Part shown: positions 1 to 8,879 of the stretch, piece by piece
Layout of the letters: each line of letters starts with the position of its first letter
How positions within the stretch are numbered: the stretch's first letter is position 1
DNA from: Nonomuraea sediminis
Lineage (GTDB): Bacteria; Actinomycetota; Actinomycetes; Streptosporangiales; Streptosporangiaceae
Length of the DNA stretch: 64,000 bases
Reading direction: 5' to 3'
Assembly: GCF_018531495.1 (NCBI RefSeq)
Contig: NZ_JAHDTI010000001.1
Span: forward strand, 1,178,001 to 1,242,000
Notes under the pieces: model-generated
Database searches by the model: none
The model's input: the letters and a program-made list of their open reading frames with translations, nothing else
Told to the model about the DNA's origin: nothing
Translations under genes and position numbers: made by a program

Positions 1-222
1 ATCGCCCTCTCCGCGGGCGACCGGCACTGGGTCGTACGGCCGGCCGCCACGGGAGCCGAGGTCACCTCCGCCGCGGGGCCCGCCGACGTCACCATCACGG
101 GTTCTCCCCAGGACCTCCTGCTGTGGCTCTGGCGCCGCGGCCCCGCCGACGGCCTGCGCGTCGAGGGTGACGCCGCGCTGGCCGAGGGGCTGTACGGGCT
201 CATGCGGGACGCGACCCAGTAA
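1..222 (+). CDS. Maleylpyruvate isomerase / MDMPI family protein, C-terminal end (partial)
   Basis: The window opens inside this gene; 73 codons and a TAA remain. The residues match the C-terminal MDMPI_C domain of mycothiol-dependent maleylpyruvate isomerase-like proteins: a strand-rich stretch with GDRHWVVRP, then the characteristic helix LLLWLWRRGPADGLRVEGD. This domain is found in actinobacterial DinB-fold enzymes that use mycothiol. The catalytic DinB-fold half lies outside the window, so the substrate cannot be judged. The gene runs toward rpsA, which is convergent, and the rpsA terminator lies between them. Confidence 0.7.
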   Translation: MALSAGDRHWVVRPAATGAEVTSAAGPADVTITGSPQDLLLWLWRRGPADGLRVEGDAALAEGLYGLMRDATQ

Positions 223-351
223 CCCGCCAGGCGGGTCGCCGGGCGTCGTCACGGCGCCCGGCCAGGTCCTGCTGGAGTGGCGTCTCCCTGGACGGGGCCC
301 GGCCCCGTGCGGCGGGTGGCGGTGGGGTGGCCTGCCGTACAGGAAGCAAAA

Positions 352-383
352 AAGAGGCCCCGCACCGGAGTGCGGGGCCTCTT
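352..383 (-). terminator. Intrinsic terminator of rpsA
   Basis: Two 13-nt arms (352-364 and 371-383) form a GC-rich hairpin with a 6-nt loop. On the minus strand it is followed by a run of T (the A-run at 348-353 on the plus strand). It lies just past the rpsA stop codon and is a textbook rho-independent terminator. Confidence 0.9.
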
Positions 384-398
384 CAGGCGTTGCTCAGA

Positions 399-1877
399 TC
401 AGCTCTGACCGCCGGCGAGCTTCTCGCGCAGAGCCGCGAGAGCCTCGTCAGAGGCGAGCGCGCCGCTGGCCGGAGCCGACGACGAGGTGGACGGCGCCTG
501 GGTCTCACCCGAGTAGGACGAGGGAGCTTCCTCGCCCGCCTCGGCCTCGGCCTTGCGGGCCTCCTCGATCTGCTTCTTGTGCGCCTCGAAGCGGGTCTGC
601 GCCTCGGCGTACTGGCGCTCCCACTCCTCACGCTGCTTGTCGAAGCCCTCGAGCCACTCGCCCGTCTCCGGGTCGAAGCCCTCGGGGTAGATGTAGTTGC
701 CCTGGTCGTCGTAGGTGGCGGCCATGCCGTACAGCGTCGGGTCGAACTCGACCTCGGTGCCGACACCCTCGTTGGCCTGCTTCAGCGACAGGCTGATGCG
801 ACGGCGGTCGAGGTCGATGTCGATGATCTTCACGAAGATCTCGTCGCCGACCTGGACGACCTGCTCCGGGATCTCCACGTGGCGCTCGGCCAGCTCGGAG
901 ATGTGGACCAGGCCCTCGATGCCCTCTTCGACCCGGACGAACGCGCCGAACGGCACCAGCTTGGTGACCCGGCCGGGGACGACCTGGCCGATCTGGTGGG
1001 TGCGGGCGAACTGCTGCCACGGGTCTTCCTGCGTGGCCTTGAGCGAGAGGCTGACGCGCTCGCGCTCCATGTCCACGTCGAGAACCTCGACGGTGACCTC
1101 CTGGCCGACCTCGACGACCTCGGACGGGTGATCGATGTGCTTCCAGGACAGCTCGGACACGTGGACCAGACCGTCGACGCCACCCAGGTCCACGAAGGCA
1201 CCGAAGTTGACGATCGAGGACACGACGCCCTTGCGGACCTGGCCCTTCTGCAGGGTGTTGAGGAAGGTCTGGCGGACCTCGGACTGCGTCTGCTCAAGCC
1301 AGGCACGGCGGGACAGGACCACGTTGTTGCGGTTCTTGTCCAGCTCGATGATCTTGGCCTCGAGCTCGCGGCCGACGTACGGCTGCAGGTCGCGGACACG
1401 GCGCATCTCGACCAGGGACGCCGGCAGGAAGCCGCGCAGGCCGATGTCGAGGATGAGACCACCCTTGACGACCTCGATGACGGTACCGGTGACGATCCCG
1501 TCCTCGTCCTTGATCTTCTCGATCGTGCCCCAGGCGCGCTCGTACTGGGCGCGCTTCTTGGACAGGATCAGGCGACCCTCCTTGTCCTCCTTCTGGAGAA
1601 CCAGGGCCTCGACATGCTCGCCGACTTCGACGACATCCGCCGGATCCACGTCGTGCTTGATCGAGAGCTCACGCGAAGGGATGACGCCCTCGGTCTTGTA
1701 GCCGATATCGAGAAGGACCTCGTCCCGATCGACCTTGACGACGGTGCCCTCGACAATGTCGCCGTCGTTGAAGTACTTGATGGTCTCGTCGATCGCTGCG
1801 AGGAAGGCTTCCTCGGACCCGATGTCGTTGACCGCTACCTGCGGGGTGCTCGAGGTGGCCTCGGTGCTGCTCGTCAT
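399..1877 (-). CDS. rpsA: 30S ribosomal protein S1
   Basis: A 492-residue S1 protein that binds mRNA on the small subunit and helps initiation on structured messages. Four S1 (OB-fold) repeats can be read at roughly residues 38-107, 125-190, 210-280 and 297-366. Each has the pattern G-x-V-x-x-F-G-A-F-V-x-L, for example VNFGAFVDLGGVDGLVHVSE. A low-complexity tail rich in Glu, Ala and Ser follows. Four repeats is the actinobacterial form, against six in Escherichia coli. The ATG start at 1877 opens the conserved acidic N-terminus. It is monocistronic, with its own promoter upstream and a strong terminator downstream. Confidence 0.97.
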   Translation of the reverse strand: MTSSTEATSSTPQVAVNDIGSEEAFLAAIDETIKYFNDGDIVEGTVVKVDRDEVLLDIGYKTEGVIPSRELSIKHDVDPADVVEVGEHVEALVLQKEDKEGRLILSKKRAQYERAWGTIEKIKDEDGIVTGTVIEVVKGGLILDIGLRGFLPASLVEMRRVRDLQPYVGRELEAKIIELDKNRNNVVLSRRAWLEQTQSEVRQTFLNTLQKGQVRKGVVSSIVNFGAFVDLGGVDGLVHVSELSWKHIDHPSEVVEVGQEVTVEVLDVDMERERVSLSLKATQEDPWQQFARTHQIGQVVPGRVTKLVPFGAFVRVEEGIEGLVHISELAERHVEIPEQVVQVGDEIFVKIIDIDLDRRRISLSLKQANEGVGTEVEFDPTLYGMAATYDDQGNYIYPEGFDPETGEWLEGFDKQREEWERQYAEAQTRFEAHKKQIEEARKAEAEAGEEAPSSYSGETQAPSTSSSAPASGALASDEALAALREKLAGGQS

Positions 1878-2027
1878 GTGTGGAATTGCTCCGAACGCGG
1901 ACAGATGTCGATGTGGCGAACGCGCGGCAGGCCCTCTTCCGCATCAAGCCGAGGAATTACGACATCGACGTGACCGAGCGCGAGCCCGCTCCGTCTGAGG
2001 CGCGCGCGAGCCCACAGCGCAGCGATC

Positions 2028-2056
2028 AGCATATGAGACCTGGCGGGCGTGGTCAA
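2028..2056 (-). promoter_or_regulatory. Probable rpsA promoter
   Basis: Read on the minus strand there is a -35 TTGACC (2056-2051), a 17-nt spacer and a -10 TATGCT (2033-2028). This is close to the housekeeping consensus and predicts a leader of about 145 nt before the rpsA start at 1877. Confidence 0.7.
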
Positions 2057-2061
2057 TCCGG

Positions 2062-2077
2062 GCGGCGTAAACGCCGC
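2062..2077 (-). terminator. Hairpin after the deacetylase gene
   Basis: GCGGCG and CGCCGC arms around a TAAA loop lie directly past the stop at 2080. There is no T-run, so it could be a weak terminator or simply separate this gene from the rpsA promoter. Confidence 0.4.
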
Positions 2078-2079
2078 GG

Positions 2080-3186
2080 CTAATAGGCGTTGACCTGGGG
2101 TCTCCGCTTTGGATCGATATTACCTCGAAGTTTGGCGGGCACGGATATCCGGTTCGGGTCCCCGTCGGAGACATACCGCCAGCCAGGGTGCTTGTTCAGC
2201 CACTCCAGCCAGTGCTGGGAGCACCATTTGCGGCACTCGCCCTTCATGCCGTTGCTCTGGATCCGCTGGATCGCCAGCGGATCGAAGGCCTTCGCGAAGG
2301 GCGAAACCGAGGGCTCGGCCCCCGCAAGGAAAACCCCGGCAAAGCTGTAGGAGGTTCCGTCCCAAGTGCCGCTGCGCGCGATCTTGCGCGGGTGCGGCAT
2401 CGCCCCGTACGGCAGGGCCAGGGTCTCGGCCGGGGGCGCCCCGAGCTTCTTCAGCAGCCGTGCGAGCCTGACGATCTGCTCGCGCACCTTCTTCTTCGAG
2501 ATCACGGCCAGGTCGGCGTGCGACCAGGTGTGGTTGGCCACCTCGAAGCCGTGGTTCACCAGCCACTGCACGGCCGTGGCCTGCTGGTTCTGATCCTGCA
2601 GCCCGAACGGCGTCCGGTTGATCCAGAACGTGGCCACGGGCCGGAAGGAGGGGTACTCGGCGGCCACCCGCAGGATGATGTCGACGGCGGTGTCCTTGAC
2701 GGGCGCGCCGTTCGCGTCCAGCCCGAAATGACTGGGCTGCCCGTCGTCGAAGGTGAGCACCACGGGGTAGCGCCCCGCGGGCACCGGCATGGTGCCGGTG
2801 GCGAACTCCCTGGCTGTGACGGGCACGTAGCCCTGTTTGGCCAGCGTCTCCAGCTCCTGCTTGAGCTGCGCGGGGGTCCGGTCGATGGAGGCCTGGCGCT
2901 TCTTGATGATCCGGTGGTACATCAGCACCGGCACCAGCCCCGCCTCGTTGGCCCTGATCTGCCTGGCGAACTCCGGGGTCGCCTCCACCCCCGGCGGCGT
3001 CGTGCTGACGGGCTGCGGCGAGGCCGCGGCATGCGGCGTACCGGGTAACGGGGTCCGCGCCGCGGCCAGCGGCACGGACCCCGGCCGGCCGGCCGAAGGC
3101 AACAGGATCAGCCCGACGACTGCCACGATCATCACCGCGATGTTCGCGATGCCGATGATCCGCGCGAGTGACGCTGAAGAAGGCAC
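2080..3186 (-). CDS. Membrane-anchored polysaccharide deacetylase
   Basis: A 368-residue NodB-fold deacetylase of carbohydrate esterase family 4. Residues 8-30 are a hydrophobic N-terminal anchor, so the enzyme should act outside the membrane on cell-wall or other polysaccharide. A Pro/Ala-rich linker follows. The catalytic domain then starts near VPVLMYHRI, carries the metal-site TFDDGQ motif and the second metal motif NHTWSHADL. Near the C-terminus KGECRKWCSQHW contains a Cys pair that may form a disulfide. The substrate is not clear from sequence. It is transcribed toward rpsA and appears to be a single-gene unit. Confidence 0.88.
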   Translation of the reverse strand: MPSSASLARIIGIANIAVMIVAVVGLILLPSAGRPGSVPLAAARTPLPGTPHAAASPQPVSTTPPGVEATPEFARQIRANEAGLVPVLMYHRIIKKRQASIDRTPAQLKQELETLAKQGYVPVTAREFATGTMPVPAGRYPVVLTFDDGQPSHFGLDANGAPVKDTAVDIILRVAAEYPSFRPVATFWINRTPFGLQDQNQQATAVQWLVNHGFEVANHTWSHADLAVISKKKVREQIVRLARLLKKLGAPPAETLALPYGAMPHPRKIARSGTWDGTSYSFAGVFLAGAEPSVSPFAKAFDPLAIQRIQSNGMKGECRKWCSQHWLEWLNKHPGWRYVSDGDPNRISVPAKLRGNIDPKRRPQVNAY

Positions 3187-3262
3187 ACAACTCCCGGCAG
3201 CTCGGCGAAAGTACGTCTCAGGATATGTCCGGCTGCCCCGCCGTACGCGGGATATACGCGCC

Positions 3263-4387
3263 CTATCGCGGGTTCTGGAAGACCACTTCCGGGTCGTGCT
3301 TGGTCGGGCCGTCGAGCACGGGCTGCTTCCTCCCCTTGAGTTGCAGGTCGAGGAAGGCCCCGACGTAGGTGCGGGTGATCTCCATGGCTCGCTCGGCGGC
3401 GGCCTGGCTCGCGCCTGGCAGGCCGAGCTGCGCCTGCAGGACGGGCAGGTCCTCGAAGCTGGCGTGGTCGGTGTTCTTGACGGTGAGCCAGCGCTTCCAG
3501 CCGTGCAGGCTCTTCCAGTCGCGGTCCCAGGTCTCGTCCTTGCCCGGACTGTGCTCGGACTCGGTGCCGAGCAGCAGGAAGGCTTGCTTCGTCGGGGTGA
3601 CGGGCGCGTAGAACGTGCCGTCCATGTTCACCCCTGCCCGCACGCGGCGGTCGGCCACCATGGTGGTGGCCGCGGCGTTGCCGCCGATGGAGTGTCCCAC
3701 CATGCCGATCCGCTTGAGGTCGACCATCCGGGCGTTTCGCCAGGAGGCCAGCTCGTCGATGACGAACGAGACGTCCTTGGCCCTGCTTCGTGCGATGGCC
3801 GGAGGTCCGCCCGCAGGAGGCTTCTCGCAGATCACGCAGGCGACCGTCCGGCCGTCGGGGAAGCTCGTGCCCGCCGACTCGTAGGGGTGCTCGACCTGCG
3901 CGACCACGTATCCGCGGCTGGCCAGGTCCTCCGCGAGCCCCGTCAGCGTGGCGCGCGGCAGCGTCAGGCCAGGTGAGAGCACCACCAGCGGGAACCTGCC
4001 CGCGGCCGGGCGAGCGCCCTGACGGGCGTAGGTGCGCACGTTCTTCACCACCTCGGCGGGGATGTTCGCCTGCGGCGCCTTGAGCTGCAGGAGCAGCTTG
4101 GCCTCTTCCACCGTCATGTACGGCGCGGCGGTGCCCGTGCCCTTCTTCGCCGGGTAGTACATCGACACCATCAGCTCACGCGCCGCCGCGGTCGCCACCC
4201 ACGGGTCCCTGCGGCTCTTGTCGACGAGGTACAGCGTGTCGCGCCCCACCGCACGCGACCCCGTCGGCCTGGGCAGCTCGGGCTGTACGGCGGGCGTTCG
4301 CACGGCGGGCTTCGGTACGGCGGGGGCGGGTGCCGTGGCCGCCAGCAGTCCCGCGGCGAGCAGCGCGGGGATCGAACGAATATCCAT
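3263..4387 (-). CDS. Secreted alpha/beta hydrolase (PAF-acetylhydrolase / dienelactone-hydrolase-like)
   Basis: 374 residues from the ATG at 4387, chosen because it begins a signal peptide (hydrophobic Ala/Leu stretch, residues 5-24). A much longer open frame upstream has no coding character and overlaps the exporter gene. The catalytic core has the nucleophile elbow GHSIGG, an oxyanion region near LVVLSPGLTLPR, and a late His in NTDHASFEDL. The overall layout resembles the platelet-activating-factor acetylhydrolase isoform II family. The CVIC pair may form a disulfide in the secreted protein. The gene lies 23 nt after the ABC-2 permease on the same strand, so the three genes down from 6113 could be one operon. 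Confidence 0.85.
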   Translation of the reverse strand: MDIRSIPALLAAGLLAATAPAPAVPKPAVRTPAVQPELPRPTGSRAVGRDTLYLVDKSRRDPWVATAAARELMVSMYYPAKKGTGTAAPYMTVEEAKLLLQLKAPQANIPAEVVKNVRTYARQGARPAAGRFPLVVLSPGLTLPRATLTGLAEDLASRGYVVAQVEHPYESAGTSFPDGRTVACVICEKPPAGGPPAIARSRAKDVSFVIDELASWRNARMVDLKRIGMVGHSIGGNAAATTMVADRRVRAGVNMDGTFYAPVTPTKQAFLLLGTESEHSPGKDETWDRDWKSLHGWKRWLTVKNTDHASFEDLPVLQAQLGLPGASQAAAERAMEITRTYVGAFLDLQLKGRKQPVLDGPTKHDPEVVFQNPR

Positions 4388-4410
4388 GGGATTACCTCTC
4401 TCGAAACGGC

Positions 4411-5205
4411 TCAGACGTCGCGGTGGCGGACGGCGAGCAGGGCGATGAGCGCCGCGGCGAGCGGCCACAGCGCGAAGACCAGCCACGATCCGGTGACCGT
4501 GGGCAGGGCGGGGCTGTCGCGGGGATCCGTCAGCGACAGGCACGTCCGCCAGACGTAGAAGGGGAACAGTCCGTACAGGTCGTTGACCCACTGGTGGACG
4601 TTGGGCTTGAAGGACATCGGCAGGACCACCAGCAGGGCGCAGACCGCAACGACCGTCCCCGCGGTGTGCCGTAGCAGCGCCCCGAGGCCCATGCCGACGA
4701 GCGCGGACACGGGTGCGAGCAGCGCGTTCGCCGCGATGACGCGCGGCACTCCCGGGTCGCCGAGTGACAGCCCCATCCCGCGGCCCGCCATGATGGCCTG
4801 GCTCACCTCGAAGGTGGCCACGGCGACGAGCGCGCCCACGGTGAGCATGACGCCCGCCACGACCACGACCTTGGCCGCCACCACGCGATGGCGGGCGGGG
4901 ACGGCGATGAGCGTGGTGCGGATCAGGCCGCTGGCGTACTCGCCGACGACGGCCAGCGCGCCGAGGCTGCCCGCACCGATCACGAGGAGGACCGCGCCGA
5001 AGCCGTTGAGCGCCAGGGTCATCGGGTCGAAGTGGGCCTTCTCCATCGGAGTGAAGCTCGGCCAGGCGTTGTAGCTGTCGACGGCGCGCTGGACGGATAT
5101 TCCGATCATGACGAGCACGCCGAGCCCGATCACCCACCGGGTGGAGCGCAGCGACCAGAGTTTGATCCACTCGGCGGCGACCAGGTCACGCAGGCGCCCG
5201 GTCAA
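4411..5205 (-). CDS. ABC-2 type transporter permease
   Basis: 264 residues with about six hydrophobic segments. The N-terminal AAEWIKLWSLRSTRW amphipathic stretch is typical of actinobacterial ABC-2 permeases. The stop of the ATP-binding protein gene (5202) overlaps its start, so the two are translationally coupled and form the transporter complex. Similar pairs export drugs or peptides, but the substrate cannot be deduced. The divergent two-component system next door is a plausible regulator, as in many Bce- or Lia-like arrangements. Confidence 0.87.
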   Translation of the reverse strand: MTGRLRDLVAAEWIKLWSLRSTRWVIGLGVLVMIGISVQRAVDSYNAWPSFTPMEKAHFDPMTLALNGFGAVLLVIGAGSLGALAVVGEYASGLIRTTLIAVPARHRVVAAKVVVVAGVMLTVGALVAVATFEVSQAIMAGRGMGLSLGDPGVPRVIAANALLAPVSALVGMGLGALLRHTAGTVVAVCALLVVLPMSFKPNVHQWVNDLYGLFPFYVWRTCLSLTDPRDSPALPTVTGSWLVFALWPLAAALIALLAVRHRDV

Positions 5206-6113
5206 CCGCGCTCACCCGCCAGGTACTCCACCCGGTCGCCGGTGAGCTCCATGAACGCCTCCTCGAGCGAGGCCGTCCTGGTGGTGAGCTCGTGCAGCAT
5301 GATCCGCCGCTCGAACGCCAGTTCCCCGATGCGGGCCGCGCTCAACCCGGTCACCGCGAGGCCGCCGTCGTCGTCGCGCCACACCGAGCCGCCCGCCAGG
5401 GTCAGCACGGCCGCCAGCTCGCCGGGGTCCGGCGTGCGCACGACGACCCGGGTGCCGGTGCCTCGCGCCGCGAACTCGGCGAGGCTCGCCTCGGCGATCA
5501 GCTCGCCCCTGCCGATGACGACGAGCCGGTCGGCGGTGTTCTCCATCTCGCTCATCAGGTGGCTGGAGACGAGCACCGTCCGTCCCTCCCCCGCCAGGCG
5601 GCGGAACAGGCCGCGCACCCAGCGCACCCCCTCCGGGTCGAGCCCGTTGATCGGCTCGTCGAACAGCAGCACGGGCGGATCGCCCAGCAGCGCGGTCGCG
5701 ATGCCGAGCCGCTGCCGCATCCCGAGCGAGAACCCGCCGATGCGCCGCCGCGCCGCACCGGCGAGTCCCACCTCGCTCAGGACCTCGCCGACGCGGCGGC
5801 GTGGCAGCCCGTTGCTGCGGGCCAGCGCGTGCAGGTGCGCCTGCGCGGTGCGTCCGCCGTGCACGTCGCCCGCGTCCAGCAGCGCTCCGACGTGCCGCAG
5901 CCCGGTCCGGTGGCGGGTGAACGGCCGGCCGTCGACGGTGGCGGTGCCCGACGTGGGCCTGTTCAGACCGAGGATCATGCGCAGCGTGGTGCTCTTGCCT
6001 GCTCCGTTCGGGCCGAGGAAGCCGGTGACGTGCCCGGGACGCACCGTGAACGTCAGCCCGTTCACGGCCGGCACGTCGCCGTAGCGCTTGGTCAATCCGT
6101 TGACTTCGATCAC
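5202..6113 (-). CDS. ABC transporter ATP-binding protein
   Basis: 303 residues from a GTG at 6113, which gives the family-typical opening VIEVNGLTKRYGDVPAV; upstream codons in the same frame look non-coding. It has Walker A GPNGAGKST, signature region FSLGMRQRLG, Walker B VLLFDEPINGLDP and the switch His in VLVSSHLMSEM. It energises the ABC-2 permease downstream, with which it overlaps by 4 nt. About 125 nt separate it from the divergent histidine kinase gene, and both promoters must lie in that space. Confidence 0.9.
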   Translation of the reverse strand: MIEVNGLTKRYGDVPAVNGLTFTVRPGHVTGFLGPNGAGKSTTLRMILGLNRPTSGTATVDGRPFTRHRTGLRHVGALLDAGDVHGGRTAQAHLHALARSNGLPRRRVGEVLSEVGLAGAARRRIGGFSLGMRQRLGIATALLGDPPVLLFDEPINGLDPEGVRWVRGLFRRLAGEGRTVLVSSHLMSEMENTADRLVVIGRGELIAEASLAEFAARGTGTRVVVRTPDPGELAAVLTLAGGSVWRDDDGGLAVTGLSAARIGELAFERRIMLHELTTRTASLEEAFMELTGDRVEYLAGERG

Positions 6114-6224
6114 GCCGTGAACGTTCTCGCAGGCCAGACGCGGCGCACATCTGGCCACGGGCTCGTTCGCACTGGCCTGTGGGCATAGGCCTGAGGGCCG
6201 ATGCCCGCCGTCAGGCCTGCTGGC

Positions 6225-6240
6225 TACCATCGGTCCCGTG
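6225..6240 (+). promoter_or_regulatory. -10 box and leaderless GTG start of the histidine kinase gene
   Basis: TACCAT (6225-6230) lies 7 nt before the GTG at 6238. This spacing puts the transcription start at or next to the start codon. No Shine-Dalgarno is visible, consistent with a leaderless message. Confidence 0.55.
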
Positions 6241-7458
6241 CACGACGACCCGCCCCGGCCTCCCCTGCTGCAACGGATACCCCAGGCCGCGTGGACCGTG
6301 CTCACCTGGTGCGCGGTGGCCGCGTTCGCGCTGATGCTCTACAGCGCGCTGGTGGAGGGCATGCTGCCGGAGCGCGTGCGCAGGGTGTTCGCCGGTGAGG
6401 GCGCGATGCCGCGCATTCTGGGTGGCTGGCTGCTGGCGGACCTGTCCGTCGCCCTGGCGCTCCCCCTCGGCTGGGCACGGCGGCATCCGCCGGTCGTGCT
6501 CGCGGTGATGCTGGCCGAGCTGGCAGCCGCCGTAGCGCTGCTGGCGCCCGCTGTGCGGACCTGGCCGCTGTTCCTGGTGACGGACGCCCTGGTCATGCTC
6601 GTCACGGCCACCGCCTCCCGCCGTGCGGGGATGGCGGCCGCGGCGGCGACGTTCGCCGTACAGCAGGCCGCGTGGCAGCTCGACCTGTGGAGCGGCGGCG
6701 ACTCGCAGCGCGCGTTCGCGCCGGGCTTCCTCGCGCTGACGGCGCTGATCGCGCTGAGCGTGCTGGTCGCGTGGATGACCGGCGCCTCGGTCCGCCAGCG
6801 CCGCGCGTACGGCGAGGCCCTGCGGACCCAGGCCGTCACGGCGGAGCGGCTCCGCATCGCACGCGAGCTGCACGACATGGTCGCCCACAGCATCGGCATC
6901 ATCGCCATCCAGGCGGGCGCGGGACGCCGGGTCATCGACACCCAACCGGCGCAGGCCCGCGACGCGCTGGCCGCCATCGAGACCACCAGCCGCGAGACGC
7001 TCGGCGGCCTGCGCCGCATGCTCGCCGTCCTGCGCCGCCCCGACGCGGACCCCGCCCCGCCGGTCGGCCTTTCCGATGTCGTACGGCTGGCCGACACGAC
7101 CGCCGCCGCGGGCGTCAAGGTGGACGTCCGCTGGCTCGGCGACCGGCGGCCCCTGCCCGCGTCCGTCGACCAGTCGGCGTTCCGCATCGTTCAGGAGTCC
7201 GTGACGAACGTGGTCCGCCACGCGCGAACCGGCCGCTGCCGCGTGACGATCGACTACGGAGAAACTGACCTGAACCTCGACATCACCAACGACGCCCTGC
7301 CGGGCGCCCTTCCCGCCGGCGAGGCAGGAACCGGGCACGGCATCCCCGGCATGCGCGAGCGGGCCGCCCTGCTCAACGGCGACCTGACCGCCGGCCCGCG
7401 CCCGGAGGGCGGCTTCCGGGTCGTCGCCCGCCTGCCCATTCCCGCGGAGCCCCGATGA
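6238..7458 (+). CDS. Sensor histidine kinase (NarL/LiaS class)
   Basis: 406 residues. The N-terminal half has about five membrane segments (around 22-38, 62-80, 85-104, 108-125 and 163-180) with little outside the membrane, so the cue is probably sensed in the membrane. The HisKA_3 box IARELHDMVAHS carries the phospho-accepting His212. The ATPase domain has QESVTNVVRHA (N box) and GHGIPGMRERAALL (G box). The stop overlaps the response-regulator start by 4 nt. It is divergent from the ABC exporter genes, its likely target. Confidence 0.92.
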   Translation: MHDDPPRPPLLQRIPQAAWTVLTWCAVAAFALMLYSALVEGMLPERVRRVFAGEGAMPRILGGWLLADLSVALALPLGWARRHPPVVLAVMLAELAAAVALLAPAVRTWPLFLVTDALVMLVTATASRRAGMAAAAATFAVQQAAWQLDLWSGGDSQRAFAPGFLALTALIALSVLVAWMTGASVRQRRAYGEALRTQAVTAERLRIARELHDMVAHSIGIIAIQAGAGRRVIDTQPAQARDALAAIETTSRETLGGLRRMLAVLRRPDADPAPPVGLSDVVRLADTTAAAGVKVDVRWLGDRRPLPASVDQSAFRIVQESVTNVVRHARTGRCRVTIDYGETDLNLDITNDALPGALPAGEAGTGHGIPGMRERAALLNGDLTAGPRPEGGFRVVARLPIPAEPR

Positions 7459-8105
7459 CCATCCGCGTCGTCCTGGCCGACGACCAGCCCCTGATACGCG
7501 CGGGCCTGCGCATGGTCATCGCCGACACCCACGACGTCGAGGTCGTGGGCGAGGCGGGTACCGGCGCCGAGGCGGTCCACCTGGCCAGGGACCTGCGCCC
7601 GGACGTGGTGGTCATGGACATCCGCATGCCCGGCATGGACGGCATCGAGGCCACCCAGCTGATCACCTCAGGCACTCCGGAGACCCGGGTCGTCATCCTG
7701 ACCACGTTCGACGACGACGACAACGTCTACGCCTCGCTGCGCGCGGGCGCGAGCGGCTTCCTGGTCAAGGACATGGCGCTGGACGACATCCTCACGGCCG
7801 TCCACGTGGTCGCCGCCGGCGACGCCCTGATCGCCCCCGGCGTCACCCGCCGCCTCATCGAACACTTCGCCACCCGCCCGGTTCCCCGCACGCGAACGCT
7901 CGACGGCGTCACGGCCCGCGAACGCGAAGTCCTCATGCTGGTGAGCCGCGGCCTGTCGAACGCGGAGATCGCCGCCCACCTCCACATCAGCCCCGGCACG
8001 GCCAAGGCCCACGTGGCCAGCCTCCTCACCAAGCTGAACGCCCGAGACCGCGTCCAGCTCGTCATCACCGCCTACGAATCCCACCTCGTCACCCCACCCC
8101 CATGA
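7455..8105 (+). CDS. NarL/FixJ-family response regulator
   Basis: 216 residues. The receiver domain (1-120) has the acidic pocket ADDQ near residue 9, phospho-acceptor Asp55 in VVMDIRMPG and the conserved Lys in FLVKDM. A LuxR-type helix-turn-helix follows: LTAREREVL is represented by VTAREREVLMLVSRG, with the recognition region LSNAEIAAHLHISPGTAKAHV. It is translationally coupled to the kinase (ATGA overlap). Its likely targets are the divergent ABC genes and its own promoter. Confidence 0.93.
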   Translation: MTIRVVLADDQPLIRAGLRMVIADTHDVEVVGEAGTGAEAVHLARDLRPDVVVMDIRMPGMDGIEATQLITSGTPETRVVILTTFDDDDNVYASLRAGASGFLVKDMALDDILTAVHVVAAGDALIAPGVTRRLIEHFATRPVPRTRTLDGVTAREREVLMLVSRGLSNAEIAAHLHISPGTAKAHVASLLTKLNARDRVQLVITAYESHLVTPPP

Positions 8106-8316
8106 CCACCAGCCTCAAGGCCACTCGTGCCGCCCACCCCTCGCCCGTCCCGCGCACTCCGGCCTGGCAACCCCACAAGCGCCTCCCGCCAAGGCAAGTC
8201 TCGAGCGCGCCATCATCGCCCACGAGCCCAACTGGCGACCCGCTGAGGTGAACATGAAGCCCACCCGCATACGACCGGCTGCTCCGCGCTCCATGGGAGA
8301 GGGAAGGGAACAGGGC

Positions 8317-8648
8317 ATGACCACAGAGCCGCAGGACTCCATCTCCGCCGGTGTTCCGCTGCTTGAAGGGAACCTGCGGGCTATTCGTGCCGCGCTGGTC
8401 GTCCCGGAGGATCTCGAAGCTTTGACGCCGGGCTGAAGGCTGTGCTTGACGAGGTAAGGGGGAGCCTGGATCTTGGAGCGCTCAACGCCTTCGTGCACCG
8501 CTGGTGGATCTCCGCGTGTGACACCGCGCAGGATCCCGAAGGACGCCGCCAGATGCACGTCCGGGCCGACCAAGCTCTGGCAGGCGAACCTCTTGCTCAA
8601 GGGAGGCCGTGGCGAGAGATCCTTGCCGCTCGTGGGATCGATGTCTAG
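8317..8648 (+). pseudogene. DUF6247-like small protein, broken by a one-base deletion
   Basis: From the ATG at 8317 (preceded by a purine-rich GAGAGGGAAGGGAA) the frame encodes PEDLEA and then hits a TGA at 8434-8436. If one T is restored in the short T-run at 8421-8423 the frame continues as FDAGLKAVLDEV, DLGALNAFVHRWW and ends at 8648. The joined product of about 111 residues has the helix pattern of actinobacterial DUF6247 proteins, often found as small regulators or antitoxin-like partners. The 210 nt before it (8106-8316) show no gene. Either the gene has decayed or the base was lost in sequencing. Confidence 0.6.
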
Positions 8649-8819
8649 GTGCCTCAGCGCGCGCCGCGCAGACGAGGTGCCATGCCCACCCGCCTCGAGC
8701 ACTGTCGCCCCATCGCCTCCCGCCTCGGGGTGGGCGTCAGGCGGGTGGTGGTCCAGGTGGGGTTCGGGTGGGCCTTCAAGGAGGCACAGTCCGAGCTTTG
8801 GCTCGGGCCTTTGGGGGGT

Positions 8820-8838
8820 GCGGGGGCAGAGCCCCCGC
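8820..8838 (-). terminator. Hairpin terminator after polA
   Basis: GCGGGGGC / GCCCCCGC arms with an AGA loop lie 40 nt past the polA stop, flanked by G-rich DNA. An outer pair GGCTCGGGC / GCCCGAGCC (about 8799-8856) encloses it. This resembles the dispersed GC-rich terminator-like elements of actinomycete genomes. The rest of 8649-8879 shows no gene. Confidence 0.55.
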
Positions 8839-8879
8839 CTTTGGTCGAACAGCCCGAGCCGGAGGCGAGGACCATGCCC

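Noticed and set aside
327..1973. Long plus-strand open frame opposite rpsA
   Set aside because: It is the antisense shadow of a clear S1 protein in GC-rich DNA and has no family features.
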